NCBI GenBank assembly: GCA_900541905.1
Contig: UQLQ01000013.1
Location: 1 to 44,449, forward strand
Direction of reading: 5' to 3'
From: an uncultured Oscillospiraceae bacterium
GTDB lineage: Bacteria > Bacillota > Clostridia > Oscillospirales > Acutalibacteraceae
DNA: 44,449 nucleotides
The position numbers were made by a program, and so were the translations under genes. Below the pieces are notes generated by a model. That model was not told the origin of the DNA, searched no databases, and worked only from the letters and a program-made list of their open reading frames with translations. Below are positions 11,701-19,466 of this stretch, piece by piece. How positions within the stretch are numbered: position 1 is the first letter of the stretch; each line of letters starts with the position of its first letter.

Positions 11701-13579
11701 AGTAGATGATAAAGCAGAACATTATCCTGGTGAAATGATTACATACCGTATTGGTATGCAGAATTTCAATACCTCTGAAAAACAAAATATTAAGGTGACA
11801 GACCAAGTAAACAGATTGTTGGAATTCCAAGAAGGTACGTTGCAGCTGCATGTAATAAATAATGATGGTACAGATACTGTAACACCGATTACTTCATATA
11901 CGTTAAACAACGGCACTCTTGAGATAACGAATCTAACAATTCCGGGAAGAGCGGAGAATCGTCCGGATGTACCGGTACAGGCATATGTTGAATTTAATGT
12001 AAAAGTGTTAGGTCAAACGGGATTGACCATTGATAGCAATGCATGGACGATTCCAAACCAAGCAACCATTTCAATGGATGGAATGGAAACGGTTACTCCA
12101 AATACCAATGTATATGTGACAAGTCCAATTGCGTCTATCACCAACACCGTAGAAAATCAACAAGAATTCTATCAACAAGGGCAAGAGGCTGTCTTTAAGC
12201 TAACTGCCATTGTAGAGCAAGGGCAAAGTACATCAAATTCTCTTGAAAATGTAGTAATAACGGATGTATTGCCAAAAGGACTAAGCTTTAGCGGATTGAC
12301 ATATGCAGATGGAACACCTGTAGACACATCACTTTATACTGTTACAAAAGATGAGACAGGAAGAGACATCCTTACATTAAATATTGATTTGCTGACAGAT
12401 AAAGAAGTATTTTTGGTAAAAACCACTGTGGACTATTACAGCCAAAATTTTGATGACCCTGCAGTAAATACATGGGAAATGGAACATAAAGCATCCATTG
12501 GTTGGCCTGTATTGGTTCAAGGCGGTACCGAATATGAATCTGCAGAAAGTGAAGTTCGAACTATTACTGCAAAACGTCCAAATGTTACTTTGAAAAAAGA
12601 CGTTTCAAAGCAGACGGTAAAAACAGAAGAAATATTTTCTTATACATTTTCTATCTATAACAGTAACGGAATTGATATAGCGGATACTACCTTTACAGAT
12701 ACTCTTGATAAAGGTTTAAGTGTTGTCAATATGCCTCAGGGGATGACTGCTACACCGCAAGAGGACGGTACAACTGTACTATCAATGGATATCAGTAATC
12801 TTCCTGCGCAGACAGATGATACGATTCCGTCTTATACGTTCCAAGTTGATGTAAAAGCTGTGGATAATCAGCCTGAAAATATCACTCAATGGACAATTCC
12901 AAATGCATTTATGCTTGAAGGAGAACTGGACGGAGATCCAAATACAGGTGTTGACATAGTTACCAGAGCAAATAGAAAAGTAGATCAAATTACCAGTAAT
13001 ACAGTTGATGTAGAAGTATTCAGGGCATATCAAGTAAGCATTTCCAAAACAGCTGACAGAGCTGACAAGCATTACAATGTTGGAGATCAAGTAAACTTTA
13101 CGGTTGAAGTTTCTAATCTAGGTGCTGAACCGTTAACAGATTTAGCAGTAGCAGATGTAATGCCAAATGTAACACTTGATGCAACTTCTTTGAATAACAA
13201 TATCAAACAGATTTCCTCCGAATCAGGGGCTGCAGCTGTAATTCAAACATTACAGCCCGGAGAGACAGTCACTCTCAATTTCCTTTATACTGTACTGGAA
13301 AGCGATTCGGATAAAGCTGTAACGAATACGGTAACTGCAAGTAATACTCACGTAAATAAAGAAGCAACAGAAACAATTACGACAGGAAAATATGTACCAC
13401 CGGCAATTCCGGAGACACCAAATGATAGTCACCCAATGGAACAAAATCAAAACATGAACAATGTACCAACAGGGGATACAACTACTCAAGTATTGGTACC
13501 AATTGTAATTTGTTTGGTATGCGCCTCTTTCATTTTAGTTGGAGTTATGATTGTGGTTTTGAAAAAGAAATCATCTTAA
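2723..13579 (+). CDS. Giant multidomain cell-surface adhesin (3618 aa)
   Basis: The start is set by AAGGGAG seven bases upstream and a signal peptide of ~32 residues ending near SFAA. A chitobiase C-terminal-like module follows (about 50-130, YYTEDGSEPS). A very long N-terminal region contains DUF11-like beta-sandwich repeats, for example near residues 857, 1687 and 1845. Seven SdrD-B-like modules begin near 2043, 2187, 2329, 2461, 2582, 2712 and 2835, each opening with V/A-W/F-x-D-x-(D/N)-x-(N/D)-G, the calcium-binding loop of this family. Further DUF11-like repeats begin near 2982, 3139, 3288 and 3439. The C-terminus has NNVPTGD, a hydrophobic helix and KKKSS, the layout of a sortase signal but without canonical LPxTG. 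Likely role: a long stalk for adhesion to host, particles or other cells; the ligand is not deducible. The gene appears monocistronic and ends at a strong terminator. Confidence 0.9.
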   Translation: MKKLNVRSKQVVAMVLFFVMTITAIQLPSFAAIDSLDGNTIPAPQANVAAGEVETGTQVTLTCSNPDAVIYYTEDGSEPSTASTQYSAPITIYQDTTIKAVSIVNGEKSQTFEAAYSVKIPEAVYTPRANKEAAATVDLTDKTDHFEMVLTPSIQDSVSAGQIVDYVASFQMKNGVKPHDLGLSEEGSEVWPDFAIQNVKYVFTLPEGMEVTTLPHDADAYSYNQATRELTLNFDDFTNDNLDKALSLSFSARMPDKQTIPGEYQITGKLYQGVKELIPLDTLTFEVTASTNWEYIAVADNIQCEVTNPDQSVFHGQESQALKYQFKSADKANGNLNTKVFYTKFSIQTGTGLEFVSGMPGSELVDLTFASNLSPDDQDITYTVSKKGSGKLEVELSVKSKSGQNVTQVDATVIPKNINVSGLSDNNSSPITVAFDSVKVTPSVPDDASEIDITEQFAGSNLKMAIVRKNNPDQGPYVESAVQDDDLYFSVTQLTSYQQVTPGQQVNYKLFYKSNMSERKVLKNVKVRIYVPADQNITVKVGDYQYLTTKVESTPIPVEGGKDNAGNKSFQYIDVTIPEIYSDGLDSVGREMTFGLLWPEGATSSRGETPIRVEVLQKDLSPDSEEYHDVTDISKVTSTNIPKIETKFDWKPATLYTSNTGTNNTIVVPNGNFNTYDAGEKGGFGLRLDNNLYSDANSIHPDKIELNVTLKIPEGLLNITDDQYLENVNNYKGYFNVNGRTDYYSLNDSNSYFRTETIIEQISQVDGRTDSVRLKITITPTSNYGKISYLQINYLYPNLFDVGTMAAGSEIKNVEWKLESAKLYGRDSDQTVFEIDPNDVHRDITFKKENLDASSALKVSKSVDKTLVTNDDTLTFKISNWGCEIGNNKIYEYNVYDDWETEAGSKNPNQRMELQGIQYPAMSSGDIYVTPYYRLKGETDYTHALPKINVYSSYRKTISYNEIKSTLPAGYTMDDIVGIRFHMYSYSSGTTSYNGKTYYSLSSTVRPSTGDGINLTFKVLKEESDSAGGEDADYLGDNRLANRSWVSFHTIETRLDADKEGGGDKLTSATSEAVSTFYDNLPEPVMDTYKTFENGNADLQDRQGFVKKIYPGDWVDFTIRVPMDSTLYQSGGFEPYHLQLQELFGENMGNGGEQLFPALERIFNGSDTALAANGTDSAWEFTAYDASGKKLDKFQTVVSGTKINGKNALNFEICSDMHSTSHQGEPGTDSGVPIGGYVELKLKLKTYDVETLQQLYPNSDYHVYTPLGFENEFTLMKYPHGNSPSQSVHLAGGKTTGGTVVQQPQLSLLQTTVVGGSSDTTGSIRPAGTDNETATLKIKLTADYANNMKIKLASLLPTGFTFKDVVSITKTSAKGEQTTYTPVQGTTQGNGIYMFGTEEELIVNTGDIVEITYTATAPTVEQVAGNLNSSGYASYSGACYVFADGVTNLTAGASGNLNVDDKDYDLDNDVQERIIQNASTIYVRSSSLAASIRKEILSYGYNNYFHTGDVVKYRAFVNSSSSSNYNGGADLPLDTLVDVLPEGFIYTDVNGNAQSDPITAKVGNTTVNASVTQEGNKMYISLTDNQGQPYVLPAGSTIELQYNVKITDSAMESATGKSLQVTNYMYAFINRSEYDRIYTNVNWSSNPSYGNRGAANDTDDLDRNPDTDYYIYSSIYTYLYQDGIKPGVTKVATYNQPVLTPGVQIYYDITVSNASTAGTNIDGKNQASNMVDPTVVDILPYGWKFISAESSSSSYDISGLSTDTVDDVTKVTIPVKGTFAPGQSVRIRLLVEADPVNYGPVTNESYLLPTENFTEKDVQNGFKVKYDGKDAINSNAEVDIGGGLGFTAEKSVTSVVNGSTSYVQSGRNYAFTEHNADVTYTLTLKNTLTNAYTYEDVCVIDRLPGVDDTGAYSQRPRGSQWSLATITNVTTNVSGAKIQYSSKASLDTPDWMGDDTGWHDTYQEGDMYIRVVAPDGYQMTGSQNSTMTITIKAKVPASAAQAAAGTTAYNSYGYRFYAYRGEEASVNVKGESNKVGLRLSANTVSGKVWNDANKNGVQDAGELPLENVPVYLSTSSTSISGSYLKGSTVTKADGSYSFEGVAASTSGITYYVIVDPNALITDESQGVYQFSPRLQGTDATKDSNFFAKDNSSINGKSHTFGYSNPITMYEESNYSNIDAGVSLLRGTIGDKVWLDTNKDGYQQRTEPGLAGVKVELLKENGGNYEVVSGAAAVDAQGSPLTNNLTGTDGTYFFHDLDLKTNYKVRFTLPSGYSFTESKSDNTTLNSTIDTISCSGTVFTGTSGAVNLGTNETTAKRTDVDAGAIIANGFHIEGRVWIDDNDDGIKNAAENYNGDNGLTVSVISEDTQAEVGRTQVQADGTYMVDGLPEGNYKVKFMLPDGTPWKYTIPKTYDIYDIAASNRYSTVTPDAANGKLGEYNQTVTLNSDRPTAWLYVGLALPKVNVKGTVWNDVDIDGTMQSNDQKISGVKASLYKEDGTFINNTTTGSDGTYAFYNVPGNTNYKIIFTLPDGRIVTTHMEDVKLSTDPASTADKNHANTTGVVPPFATGTSGDYIANLGIYTPAVVSGYVWFDTDTNGTLNDGEPRLSGYTAYLLKPSDKTAFNASQDKVAFLESLPADQRYRTNNDGSYRFEGLSPQDGYAVVVCDSDTRAYFSTPTNIVTQDDTKIAIREHLDLSLGGEKSDQNFGLYKPVQIIGRAFYDADYNGIYDENTDRLLEGITVTLKGLFDNAEVATATTDENGYYQFDNVVAGQYYVEFGKTTQDGTTYDIETKVPVHTEPNAIANNVTIDGKSDGFAVTGDKDATDFSINIGFINYAHIKTLAWFDDNQNQLWDSSIDSLIGTYINVTAVLEKKVNDTWEKVNNAPVDLGQVTSIDSPYVFDRYKLMPGTYRITFYGTTTDEHLSFETNTQMDSGSFGHLQTAEAFNPDSGKIQATSFEVTVNSGETIQLNAPVVRNQQTVISKEYKTEGQTNWTVDDKAEHYPGEMITYRIGMQNFNTSEKQNIKVTDQVNRLLEFQEGTLQLHVINNDGTDTVTPITSYTLNNGTLEITNLTIPGRAENRPDVPVQAYVEFNVKVLGQTGLTIDSNAWTIPNQATISMDGMETVTPNTNVYVTSPIASITNTVENQQEFYQQGQEAVFKLTAIVEQGQSTSNSLENVVITDVLPKGLSFSGLTYADGTPVDTSLYTVTKDETGRDILTLNIDLLTDKEVFLVKTTVDYYSQNFDDPAVNTWEMEHKASIGWPVLVQGGTEYESAESEVRTITAKRPNVTLKKDVSKQTVKTEEIFSYTFSIYNSNGIDIADTTFTDTLDKGLSVVNMPQGMTATPQEDGTTVLSMDISNLPAQTDDTIPSYTFQVDVKAVDNQPENITQWTIPNAFMLEGELDGDPNTGVDIVTRANRKVDQITSNTVDVEVFRAYQVSISKTADRADKHYNVGDQVNFTVEVSNLGAEPLTDLAVADVMPNVTLDATSLNNNIKQISSESGAAAVIQTLQPGETVTLNFLYTVLESDSDKAVTNTVTASNTHVNKEATETITTGKYVPPAIPETPNDSHPMEQNQNMNNVPTGDTTTQVLVPIVICLVCASFILVGVMIVVLKKKSS

Positions 13580-13600
13580 TATAAATTCATCTTACATAAA

Positions 13601-13637
13601 AAACATCCTCTGATAAAATATCAGAGGATGTTTTTTT
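13601..13637. terminator. Bidirectional terminator between the two surface-protein genes
   Basis: Perfect 15-bp stem AAACATCCTCTGATA / TATCAGAGGATGTTT around a 3-base loop, with a T run on the right and an A run on the left. It can stop the adhesin transcript and, 137 bases past its stop codon, the converging minus-strand transcript. Confidence 0.88.
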
Positions 13638-13773
13638 AGTGTAAGTTTGAAATGGTAAATACAAACGTAAAATTGAACATAAAAGTTAACAGATTATAAA
13701 AACTATTTGCTCTATTTTTTTGATATTGGTACGTTTAGAAAAAGTACGTAGCTGTAAAAATATTATTAAGCTT

Positions 13774-16368
13774 TTAGTTTCTATGTGTATGTTTATTCAT
13801 AAATAAAATAGCAATTATAGCCACTGATAAAATTGCAAGAGGAAGAAGAAAGAACAAAACGATGGAGGAATCGCCTGTTTTAGGGGAATCCATTTGTCCC
13901 TCTTCAGGTGAATCAGGAGTATCTGTTGGTATTGTATCATTTACTTTTGTATTGGTAAATTCAGCAATAGCAGTGCCATCAGCAGGTACTGTTCCGGTGT
14001 CACCAACAGCATTCAAAGTATATCCTTGGGTCTTCTGTTCTGTAACTTGATATTGAATGCCTGCAGATAATCCATAGGCAGTTTTGCTTTCTCCGTGTTT
14101 CAATGTAAATGTTGCTGTTCCGTTTATAAACTCTATATCCCCGTATATCCCATTGACAGAGGTATCGGAAAGCGTTACAGTAAATGCAAAATTCTGCTCT
14201 AAATCAGCATGTTCTCCAAAAACAGTTTTGGAGACAGTTAAGTTACCTGTTTTTAGTGTATTGGTTACTGTGAGATACAGTGTTTTTGTATCATCATCAC
14301 GTACAATTTCGCTGTAAGAAACATTATATTCAGAGTCTTCTTCTATCACAGTGATTTCTTTTCCCTGGAGGGTATCCGGATTGGGCAAGTGGGTAAAACT
14401 GCCGGTCCAGTTGTTTTCTTGATTCAGTGTAATCGCATCCAGTTCGTAATCTCCTATTTTTAAACGAACAGAAATTTCTTTGTCTTGATAGTTGGATTCA
14501 GGCACTTGGTTCCATTCTTTTGTAACATGTAATTTCCAATTGTCTTCTGTTCCTATGACTACGCTGCCGTTGGTGCCAATACCACCTCCACGTTCGGACT
14601 GATTTCCTGTAATGAACAAGGAAGCTTTTTCGTTTGCCAATTGTTTTGCATCATCATTTGTGATTACTTTTAATGCATAAGAATCTGTGCTGTTTGTGAT
14701 GTCAGTAATAGGGGACCCCGGATTTGTCGAGTCAAAGCGAGGAACAGATGGATCAGGTTGTCCTAAGACACCGGAGTTCTCTAAAACTTGCCCGTCTGTG
14801 TAATAATCAGCTTTACCGCCACCCAACATTCTTTCAGACAGAGCTGTAATGTAGTTTTCGCTTCTTGGAACAGATACAAAATCGTCACCGGCTGCATTTT
14901 GAAAAGCGGTATTATCAAATACAGCTCCGCCGTTGTTTACATGAATGGTAACGTCTCCTGTGGGGCATGACCAGATTCCTCCGCCTAATACAGAGGCTGT
15001 GTTTTCGGTAATTACTGCGTTATACATGTGCAGTACATAGGGGACGCATGCCACATATACACCGCCACCTTGAAGTTCTGCGTGATTGTCAGTAATTTCT
15101 CCATTATTTAAGGTTACTTTGTTTGAGGCAATATAAATTCCACCTCCAACACCACCTTGAACACCTGACTCTAAAGCTGTATTTTGGGTTATGGTGCCGC
15201 CATTCATAGTAAAGGCACCTGGAACGTGATAAATAGTACCCCATTCGTCAATGTCAAAGCCTGCGTCCATGGCACCTGATGGAACAAATCCATCTACAAC
15301 TCCGACACCGCCGCCGTTTACTCCTGTATTTCCTAAAATTAGTCCATCATTCATGACGGCTTCTGCATTCATAAAAACAAAGACACCGCCGGCACCATAG
15401 CTTGCAGTATTATGGGAGATGGTACCACCATTCATTTCAAATGTAGCTACATGCTGATAATCAGGTTGTACACTTCCTATATAAATGCTGCCATCACATA
15501 TTTTATTATTTGTAATTGTGCCATTGTTCATCACAAAAGAAGAATTACCATAGTATGGTCTAACATAAACAATACCGGAATTCATGGTATCAGAAAAATC
15601 ATTATTTTGAATATAGCCGCCGTTCATGACGAAGGTTGCCCCTTGTGTTACATGGACTACTCCTGTATATTGTGTCTGAGTGGCCTCTTTGAAAGTATTT
15701 CCTTCAATAGAGCCACCATTCATCTCAAAATAAGCATTTTGTCCGTCTACGGTAATAATTCCGCTGTTCATACCGGCAATGATATCAAAGCCGGTAATGA
15801 TTCCGCTGTTTAGTAGTAATGTGCCGTGATTTTCAATAGCGCCTACGTTATACCCTGATTCAGAAATTTTTAAATTTTTTGCATCTATTGTAATCCCATC
15901 AATTGTCATAGTCGCATCTTCCTCGACGACAAAAGCAATCAAAGACTTGCGTTGGGTTTCTTCGGTAAATTCCAGTGTACCTTTTCCTGTTAAAGTAATA
16001 TTAGCATTTTTGGGAACTTTTACAGACTCAGTAATTATAATGGTCTGATTTATATTCAGTTCTACAGGCACTCCGTCCGCAGCTGCTGTTATTTGATTTT
16101 TCAGGTCATCAAACGTTGTAATAGTTACCGAGTTAGATGCTGTTGAAATTTTAGAACTGTTTTGTAAAATAATATTATGCTCGACAGTTTCTTCCTGATT
16201 GTTTGAATTTTCAGATATAGAATCATTTGACGTAATATTGTTCCTTAGCTGTGTAAAATTAGTAATGTCTGGTTCTTCTATTTCAAATGCCAAAACAGAA
16301 GTAGATAGAGATAAAACAATAGATAAACTCATCATAATTACCAACAGTTTTTTTGTCACTTTTTTCAT
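13774..16368 (-). CDS. Sortase-anchored beta-helix / Cna-B surface protein (864 aa)
   Basis: A signal peptide (about 1-27, ending LAFE) precedes a right-handed parallel beta-helix region (about 80-500) with at least six MNGG(T/S/Y)I and MNNGTI-type turns, as in pectate-lyase-like or polymorphic-outer-protein-like folds. A Cna-B module begins near 613 (LHVTKEWN) and a pilin-like isopeptide module near 706 (GNLTVSKTVFGEH to FTNTK). A linker rich in Pro, Asp and Thr leads to SPKTGD (near 827), a hydrophobic helix and a basic tail. (S/P)PxTG is the motif reported for C. difficile sortase B. The start is supported by GGGAGGAAGG before the ATG. Likely role: wall-anchored adhesin or glycan-binding protein. 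No enzyme active site was identified in the helix. Confidence 0.88.
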   Translation of the reverse strand: MKKVTKKLLVIMMSLSIVLSLSTSVLAFEIEEPDITNFTQLRNNITSNDSISENSNNQEETVEHNIILQNSSKISTASNSVTITTFDDLKNQITAAADGVPVELNINQTIIITESVKVPKNANITLTGKGTLEFTEETQRKSLIAFVVEEDATMTIDGITIDAKNLKISESGYNVGAIENHGTLLLNSGIITGFDIIAGMNSGIITVDGQNAYFEMNGGSIEGNTFKEATQTQYTGVVHVTQGATFVMNGGYIQNNDFSDTMNSGIVYVRPYYGNSSFVMNNGTITNNKICDGSIYIGSVQPDYQHVATFEMNGGTISHNTASYGAGGVFVFMNAEAVMNDGLILGNTGVNGGGVGVVDGFVPSGAMDAGFDIDEWGTIYHVPGAFTMNGGTITQNTALESGVQGGVGGGIYIASNKVTLNNGEITDNHAELQGGGVYVACVPYVLHMYNAVITENTASVLGGGIWSCPTGDVTIHVNNGGAVFDNTAFQNAAGDDFVSVPRSENYITALSERMLGGGKADYYTDGQVLENSGVLGQPDPSVPRFDSTNPGSPITDITNSTDSYALKVITNDDAKQLANEKASLFITGNQSERGGGIGTNGSVVIGTEDNWKLHVTKEWNQVPESNYQDKEISVRLKIGDYELDAITLNQENNWTGSFTHLPNPDTLQGKEITVIEEDSEYNVSYSEIVRDDDTKTLYLTVTNTLKTGNLTVSKTVFGEHADLEQNFAFTVTLSDTSVNGIYGDIEFINGTATFTLKHGESKTAYGLSAGIQYQVTEQKTQGYTLNAVGDTGTVPADGTAIAEFTNTKVNDTIPTDTPDSPEEGQMDSPKTGDSSIVLFFLLPLAILSVAIIAILFMNKHTHRN

Positions 16369-16421
16369 GTTTCCTTCCTCCCTTTTTATACTTCAAATAA
16401 GTTTGTCTCAAAATTCAGACT

Positions 16422-16465
16422 TTTTATCATACCATATGATAAAATAAAAAATAGCATAAATTCAA
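16422..16465 (-). promoter_or_regulatory. Promoter of the beta-helix protein with an overlapping operator-like dyad
   Basis: On the minus strand -35 TTGAAT (16460-16465) and -10 TATCAT (16436-16441) are 18 bases apart. A perfect 10-bp dyad TTTTATCATA-CCA-TATGATAAAA (16422-16444) covers the -10 box, the expected position for a repressor site. The leader to the ATG is about 60 bases. Confidence 0.5.
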
Positions 16466-16554
16466 CAAATAATTTCCATTAATTAGGAGTTTAGGAGGTG
16501 ATAAGAAAAGTCTACCTTTTTTATCATTTTATCAATAATAAGAAAATGGAATAT

Positions 16555-16586
16555 AAAAAAGCTCAGTCATTATACTGAGCTTTTTT
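16555..16586 (-). terminator. Terminator of the ACP-KS-KS-ligase operon
   Basis: Perfect 13-bp stem AAAAAAGCTCAGT / ACTGAGCTTTTTT with a 6-base loop, four bases after the stop of the ligase gene on the minus strand. Confidence 0.88.
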
Positions 16587-16589
16587 GTA

Positions 16590-18251
16590 TTATGGTTTTT
16601 GCAAAATACCATTTTCTAGATCTTCAGGTGCTTGCGCTTTTACTACATAATGTAGTTTTTTACCTGTTGCATTATATGGAATTTTATCTACAAAGCAGTA
16701 GAATCTAGGACACTTGTATGCAGAAAGGTCAGGATGATTTGCACAGTATTTGTTCAAATCTTTTATTGTAAGAGAATCATCTTTTGGAATCACATAAGCG
16801 ACGACCGCTTCACCACGTGCTTTATCAGGTACGGCTGTTACAATACAGTCTGCAACGCTTGGATGACAGTTGATTGCTTCTTCCACTTGTGCTGGATAGA
16901 TATTTTCACCGCTGCTGATAATCATGTCGTCTTTTCTACCGGAAACAGTAATAAATTGATTCTTATCCCATGTACCTAGGTCATGAGTATAAATCCAACC
17001 TTTGTAGAATTTATCTTTTGTAAGTTCCTCATTACCGGGATAGGTCAGTGTAGATTTATAACATGGGAAAATAATAATTTCACCCGGTGTTTTTCCGTCC
17101 ATTGGAACCAAATCATCCGGTTCAGCACGTTTATCATCGTATACACGAACAATTCTAACTTCATCATCAGTGCAAGAACGTCCTGCAGAGCCGGCCATTT
17201 CAGGCAAGTCATATGGTCTTAGGAAACAGTTCCAAAATGTCTCTGTAGTACCGTAGCCGTTAAAAATATTCGGTGTTAATTCTTTTTGGTAACGAATACA
17301 AGCTTCTTTTTCCAAAGGACTTCCCATAGTAACAATTCCTTTTAGATGGGACAAATCCGCAGGATGTTTTTCTTGACGGGTTACCAAACTATTCAAAGCA
17401 GAAGGGGAACCGATTAAGAAAGTAACACCGTACTTTTCTGTGTATTCCATGCATAATTTGGTACTAAACACTCTTAAAATAACACACGTACCGCCCACAT
17501 AGAAAGTTGGTGTCAAACCGCCGGAATGTAATCCTCCGCGATGGAACCATGGTGACATATTCATGGTAATGTCCAGTGGGCATAATGGAAAATGCATGAT
17601 AACATCGTGAGCGGATAAAACTTCATTTACATTGTTGAGAGGTACACTTTTGGGCAATCCGGTTGTACCTGAAGTATATAAACGGGTTACTTCATCGTAT
17701 AGATTTGGCTCTTCTTTCATAATCGGGTCAGCTGTACTGGAATCTTTGATATAGTCATCAAAGAAAATATGGCCTTCAGGCAATGCAGGACGCTCACCAC
17801 GATAATCTACAGCCAAAATAATAGGAGGTTTATATTCACATAATTCCAATGCTTTGTGTACAGTTTCTTTAATTTCGCAGTCGTAGATATAAGCCTTTGG
17901 ACGGTTATGGTCAATCAAACGTGCTGTTTCGCCCGGGGCAAGATTAAAGTTAGCAGGAGAGTCAATGGCTCCCAATTTTTGTGGCGCAATGTAACAAAAT
18001 GCAAATTGAGGAGAGTTTAACAATTGAAACAAAACAACATCATTTTTTCCGATGCCATCATTTTGTAATGCATTTGCCAAACGATTGCAGGTTTCGTTTA
18101 ATTGAGTATAAGTCCAGCTTTGTTCGGCCAATGGATCAATCATTGCGGTTTTATCCGGAAAACGACGGACATTTCGCATAAATCCGTTTAGCCAAGTAAA
18201 ATTTTTCTCAAAGATTTCTTTAAAGTTTTCTGCATCATATGTGTATCCCAT
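16590..18251 (-). CDS. Adenylate-forming acyl-CoA/acyl-ACP ligase
   Basis: Class I adenylate-forming enzyme (ANL superfamily) that would activate a carboxylic acid as acyl-AMP and transfer it to CoA or to the operon's ACP. The core motifs are intact: phosphate loop YTSGTTGLPKS (192-202), YGTTE (333-337), the HD pair near 423-424, the hinge GRKDD (438-442), SSGENIYPAQVEEAI, and the catalytic C-terminal Lys in ATGKK (near 531). The 553-residue length is normal for acyl-CoA synthetases. The start follows AGAGGTGAATT and lies 3 bases after the stop of the upstream ketosynthase, so it is the last gene of a co-transcribed set. Substrate is unknown; an aryl or medium-chain acid is possible. The ACP in the same operon favours loading of a starter unit on the carrier. 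Confidence 0.88.
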   Translation of the reverse strand: MGYTYDAENFKEIFEKNFTWLNGFMRNVRRFPDKTAMIDPLAEQSWTYTQLNETCNRLANALQNDGIGKNDVVLFQLLNSPQFAFCYIAPQKLGAIDSPANFNLAPGETARLIDHNRPKAYIYDCEIKETVHKALELCEYKPPIILAVDYRGERPALPEGHIFFDDYIKDSSTADPIMKEEPNLYDEVTRLYTSGTTGLPKSVPLNNVNEVLSAHDVIMHFPLCPLDITMNMSPWFHRGGLHSGGLTPTFYVGGTCVILRVFSTKLCMEYTEKYGVTFLIGSPSALNSLVTRQEKHPADLSHLKGIVTMGSPLEKEACIRYQKELTPNIFNGYGTTETFWNCFLRPYDLPEMAGSAGRSCTDDEVRIVRVYDDKRAEPDDLVPMDGKTPGEIIIFPCYKSTLTYPGNEELTKDKFYKGWIYTHDLGTWDKNQFITVSGRKDDMIISSGENIYPAQVEEAINCHPSVADCIVTAVPDKARGEAVVAYVIPKDDSLTIKDLNKYCANHPDLSAYKCPRFYCFVDKIPYNATGKKLHYVVKAQAPEDLENGILQKP

Positions 18252-18254
18252 AAT

Positions 18255-19466
18255 TCACCTCTGATATTTTCCAACAATTATGCTGGAATTTTGACCGCCA
18301 AATCCAAGAGCATTAGACATAGCGGTTGTTATATTTTTTTGTATTGGTTTCTCAGCAATAATTTGAACGTTACATTCAGGGTCAATTTCATCGCAGTTTA
18401 TGGTAGGCGGCAGAATTCCTGTTTCCAAAGCTTTAATGCAAGCAATACATTCCGTAATACCGCCGGCACCCATTAAATGACCTGTCGCACCTTTTGTGGA
18501 ACTAACAGGTACATCGTAAGAGTCGAATACAGTGCGGATTGCAAAACATTCGGCAATATCGCCTTTGACTGTAGCGGTTCCGTGTGCATTAATGTAACCG
18601 ATATCTTCAGGTTTTAAATTGGCTTGCTGTAATGCAAGACGCATACATTCTGCTGCACCGATACCGTCAGGGTCAGGCGCTACAGGGTTAAATGCATCAG
18701 TATTGTTAGCACAGCCCAGCAGTTCGGCATAAATGGTTGCACCACGTTTTACGGCATGTTCTTCTGTTTCCAAAATGAGTGCTCCGCCGCCTTCACCTAT
18801 AATAAAACCATCGCGTTTTTGGTCAAACGGTCTGCTCATGCCTGTACGAGAAAGCGCTCCGCTCATTGCAAGACTTTGAATTAAAACAGGATTAATGGCG
18901 GATTCTCCTGCTATAACCACAATTGTATCAGCCATACCTGCTTTTAATAACATAGAAGCAACAGTGATAGCATCGCCACCTGAAGAACATGCAGTTGTAA
19001 CAGTTAAACTGGGACCTTTTATTCCATATTGGATAGATAGTTGTGACGCTGCAATATTACCCATATATTTAGTCAAAAATTTGGGACTGACATGCTTTCC
19101 TTTTGTAGATAGTTCTTCTTGTGTAGAAACTGCAAGTGTAAGTCCTTCCAAAGCAGTTCCCATAACAATGCCTGTTCTGTAAGGATGAAAAGATTCAATA
19201 CCGCTTTGTTTGATTGCCTCTTGTGCCGCAACATATGCATATTGCATGAAGGTATCTAAATCGTGCGCCAGTTTTCCTGGAAGATAATCCTTTGGATTAA
19301 AGTTATGTACTTCTGCAGCCTGTTTGATAGGTAATGCGGAAGTGTCAATACATGAGATATCTTCAATACCGCAAACCCCTGAAATTAAGCTGTTCCAATA
19401 GTTGTCCACACCAATTCCGATAGGGGTCACTGCACCCATGCCGGTTATTACAATTTTATTACTCAT
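18255..19466 (-). CDS. Beta-ketoacyl-ACP synthase, FabF-like, second copy
   Basis: 403-residue thiolase-fold ketosynthase. The Claisen-condensing triad is present: nucleophile Cys160 in TTACSSGGDAI, His295 in INAHGTAT, and Lys325/His330 in SSTKGATGHLMGAGG. Because the Cys is retained it is a real condensing enzyme, not a chain-length factor of the type II polyketide kind. The ATG overlaps the TGA of the preceding ketosynthase (ATGA), which predicts translational coupling and possibly a heterodimer with it. SSGGDAI after the Cys differs from the ASGTNAIG of its partner, so the two are diverged paralogues with different roles. Confidence 0.88.
   Translation of the reverse strand: MSNKIVITGMGAVTPIGIGVDNYWNSLISGVCGIEDISCIDTSALPIKQAAEVHNFNPKDYLPGKLAHDLDTFMQYAYVAAQEAIKQSGIESFHPYRTGIVMGTALEGLTLAVSTQEELSTKGKHVSPKFLTKYMGNIAASQLSIQYGIKGPSLTVTTACSSGGDAITVASMLLKAGMADTIVVIAGESAINPVLIQSLAMSGALSRTGMSRPFDQKRDGFIIGEGGGALILETEEHAVKRGATIYAELLGCANNTDAFNPVAPDPDGIGAAECMRLALQQANLKPEDIGYINAHGTATVKGDIAECFAIRTVFDSYDVPVSSTKGATGHLMGAGGITECIACIKALETGILPPTINCDEIDPECNVQIIAEKPIQKNITTAMSNALGFGGQNSSIIVGKYQR

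Noticed and set aside
16498..16578. GTG-started 26-codon frame after AGGAGG on the plus strand (IRKVYLFYHFINN...)
   Set aside because: The start codon is part of the AGGAGGTG match, leaving no spacing, and the frame runs into the operon terminator hairpin.
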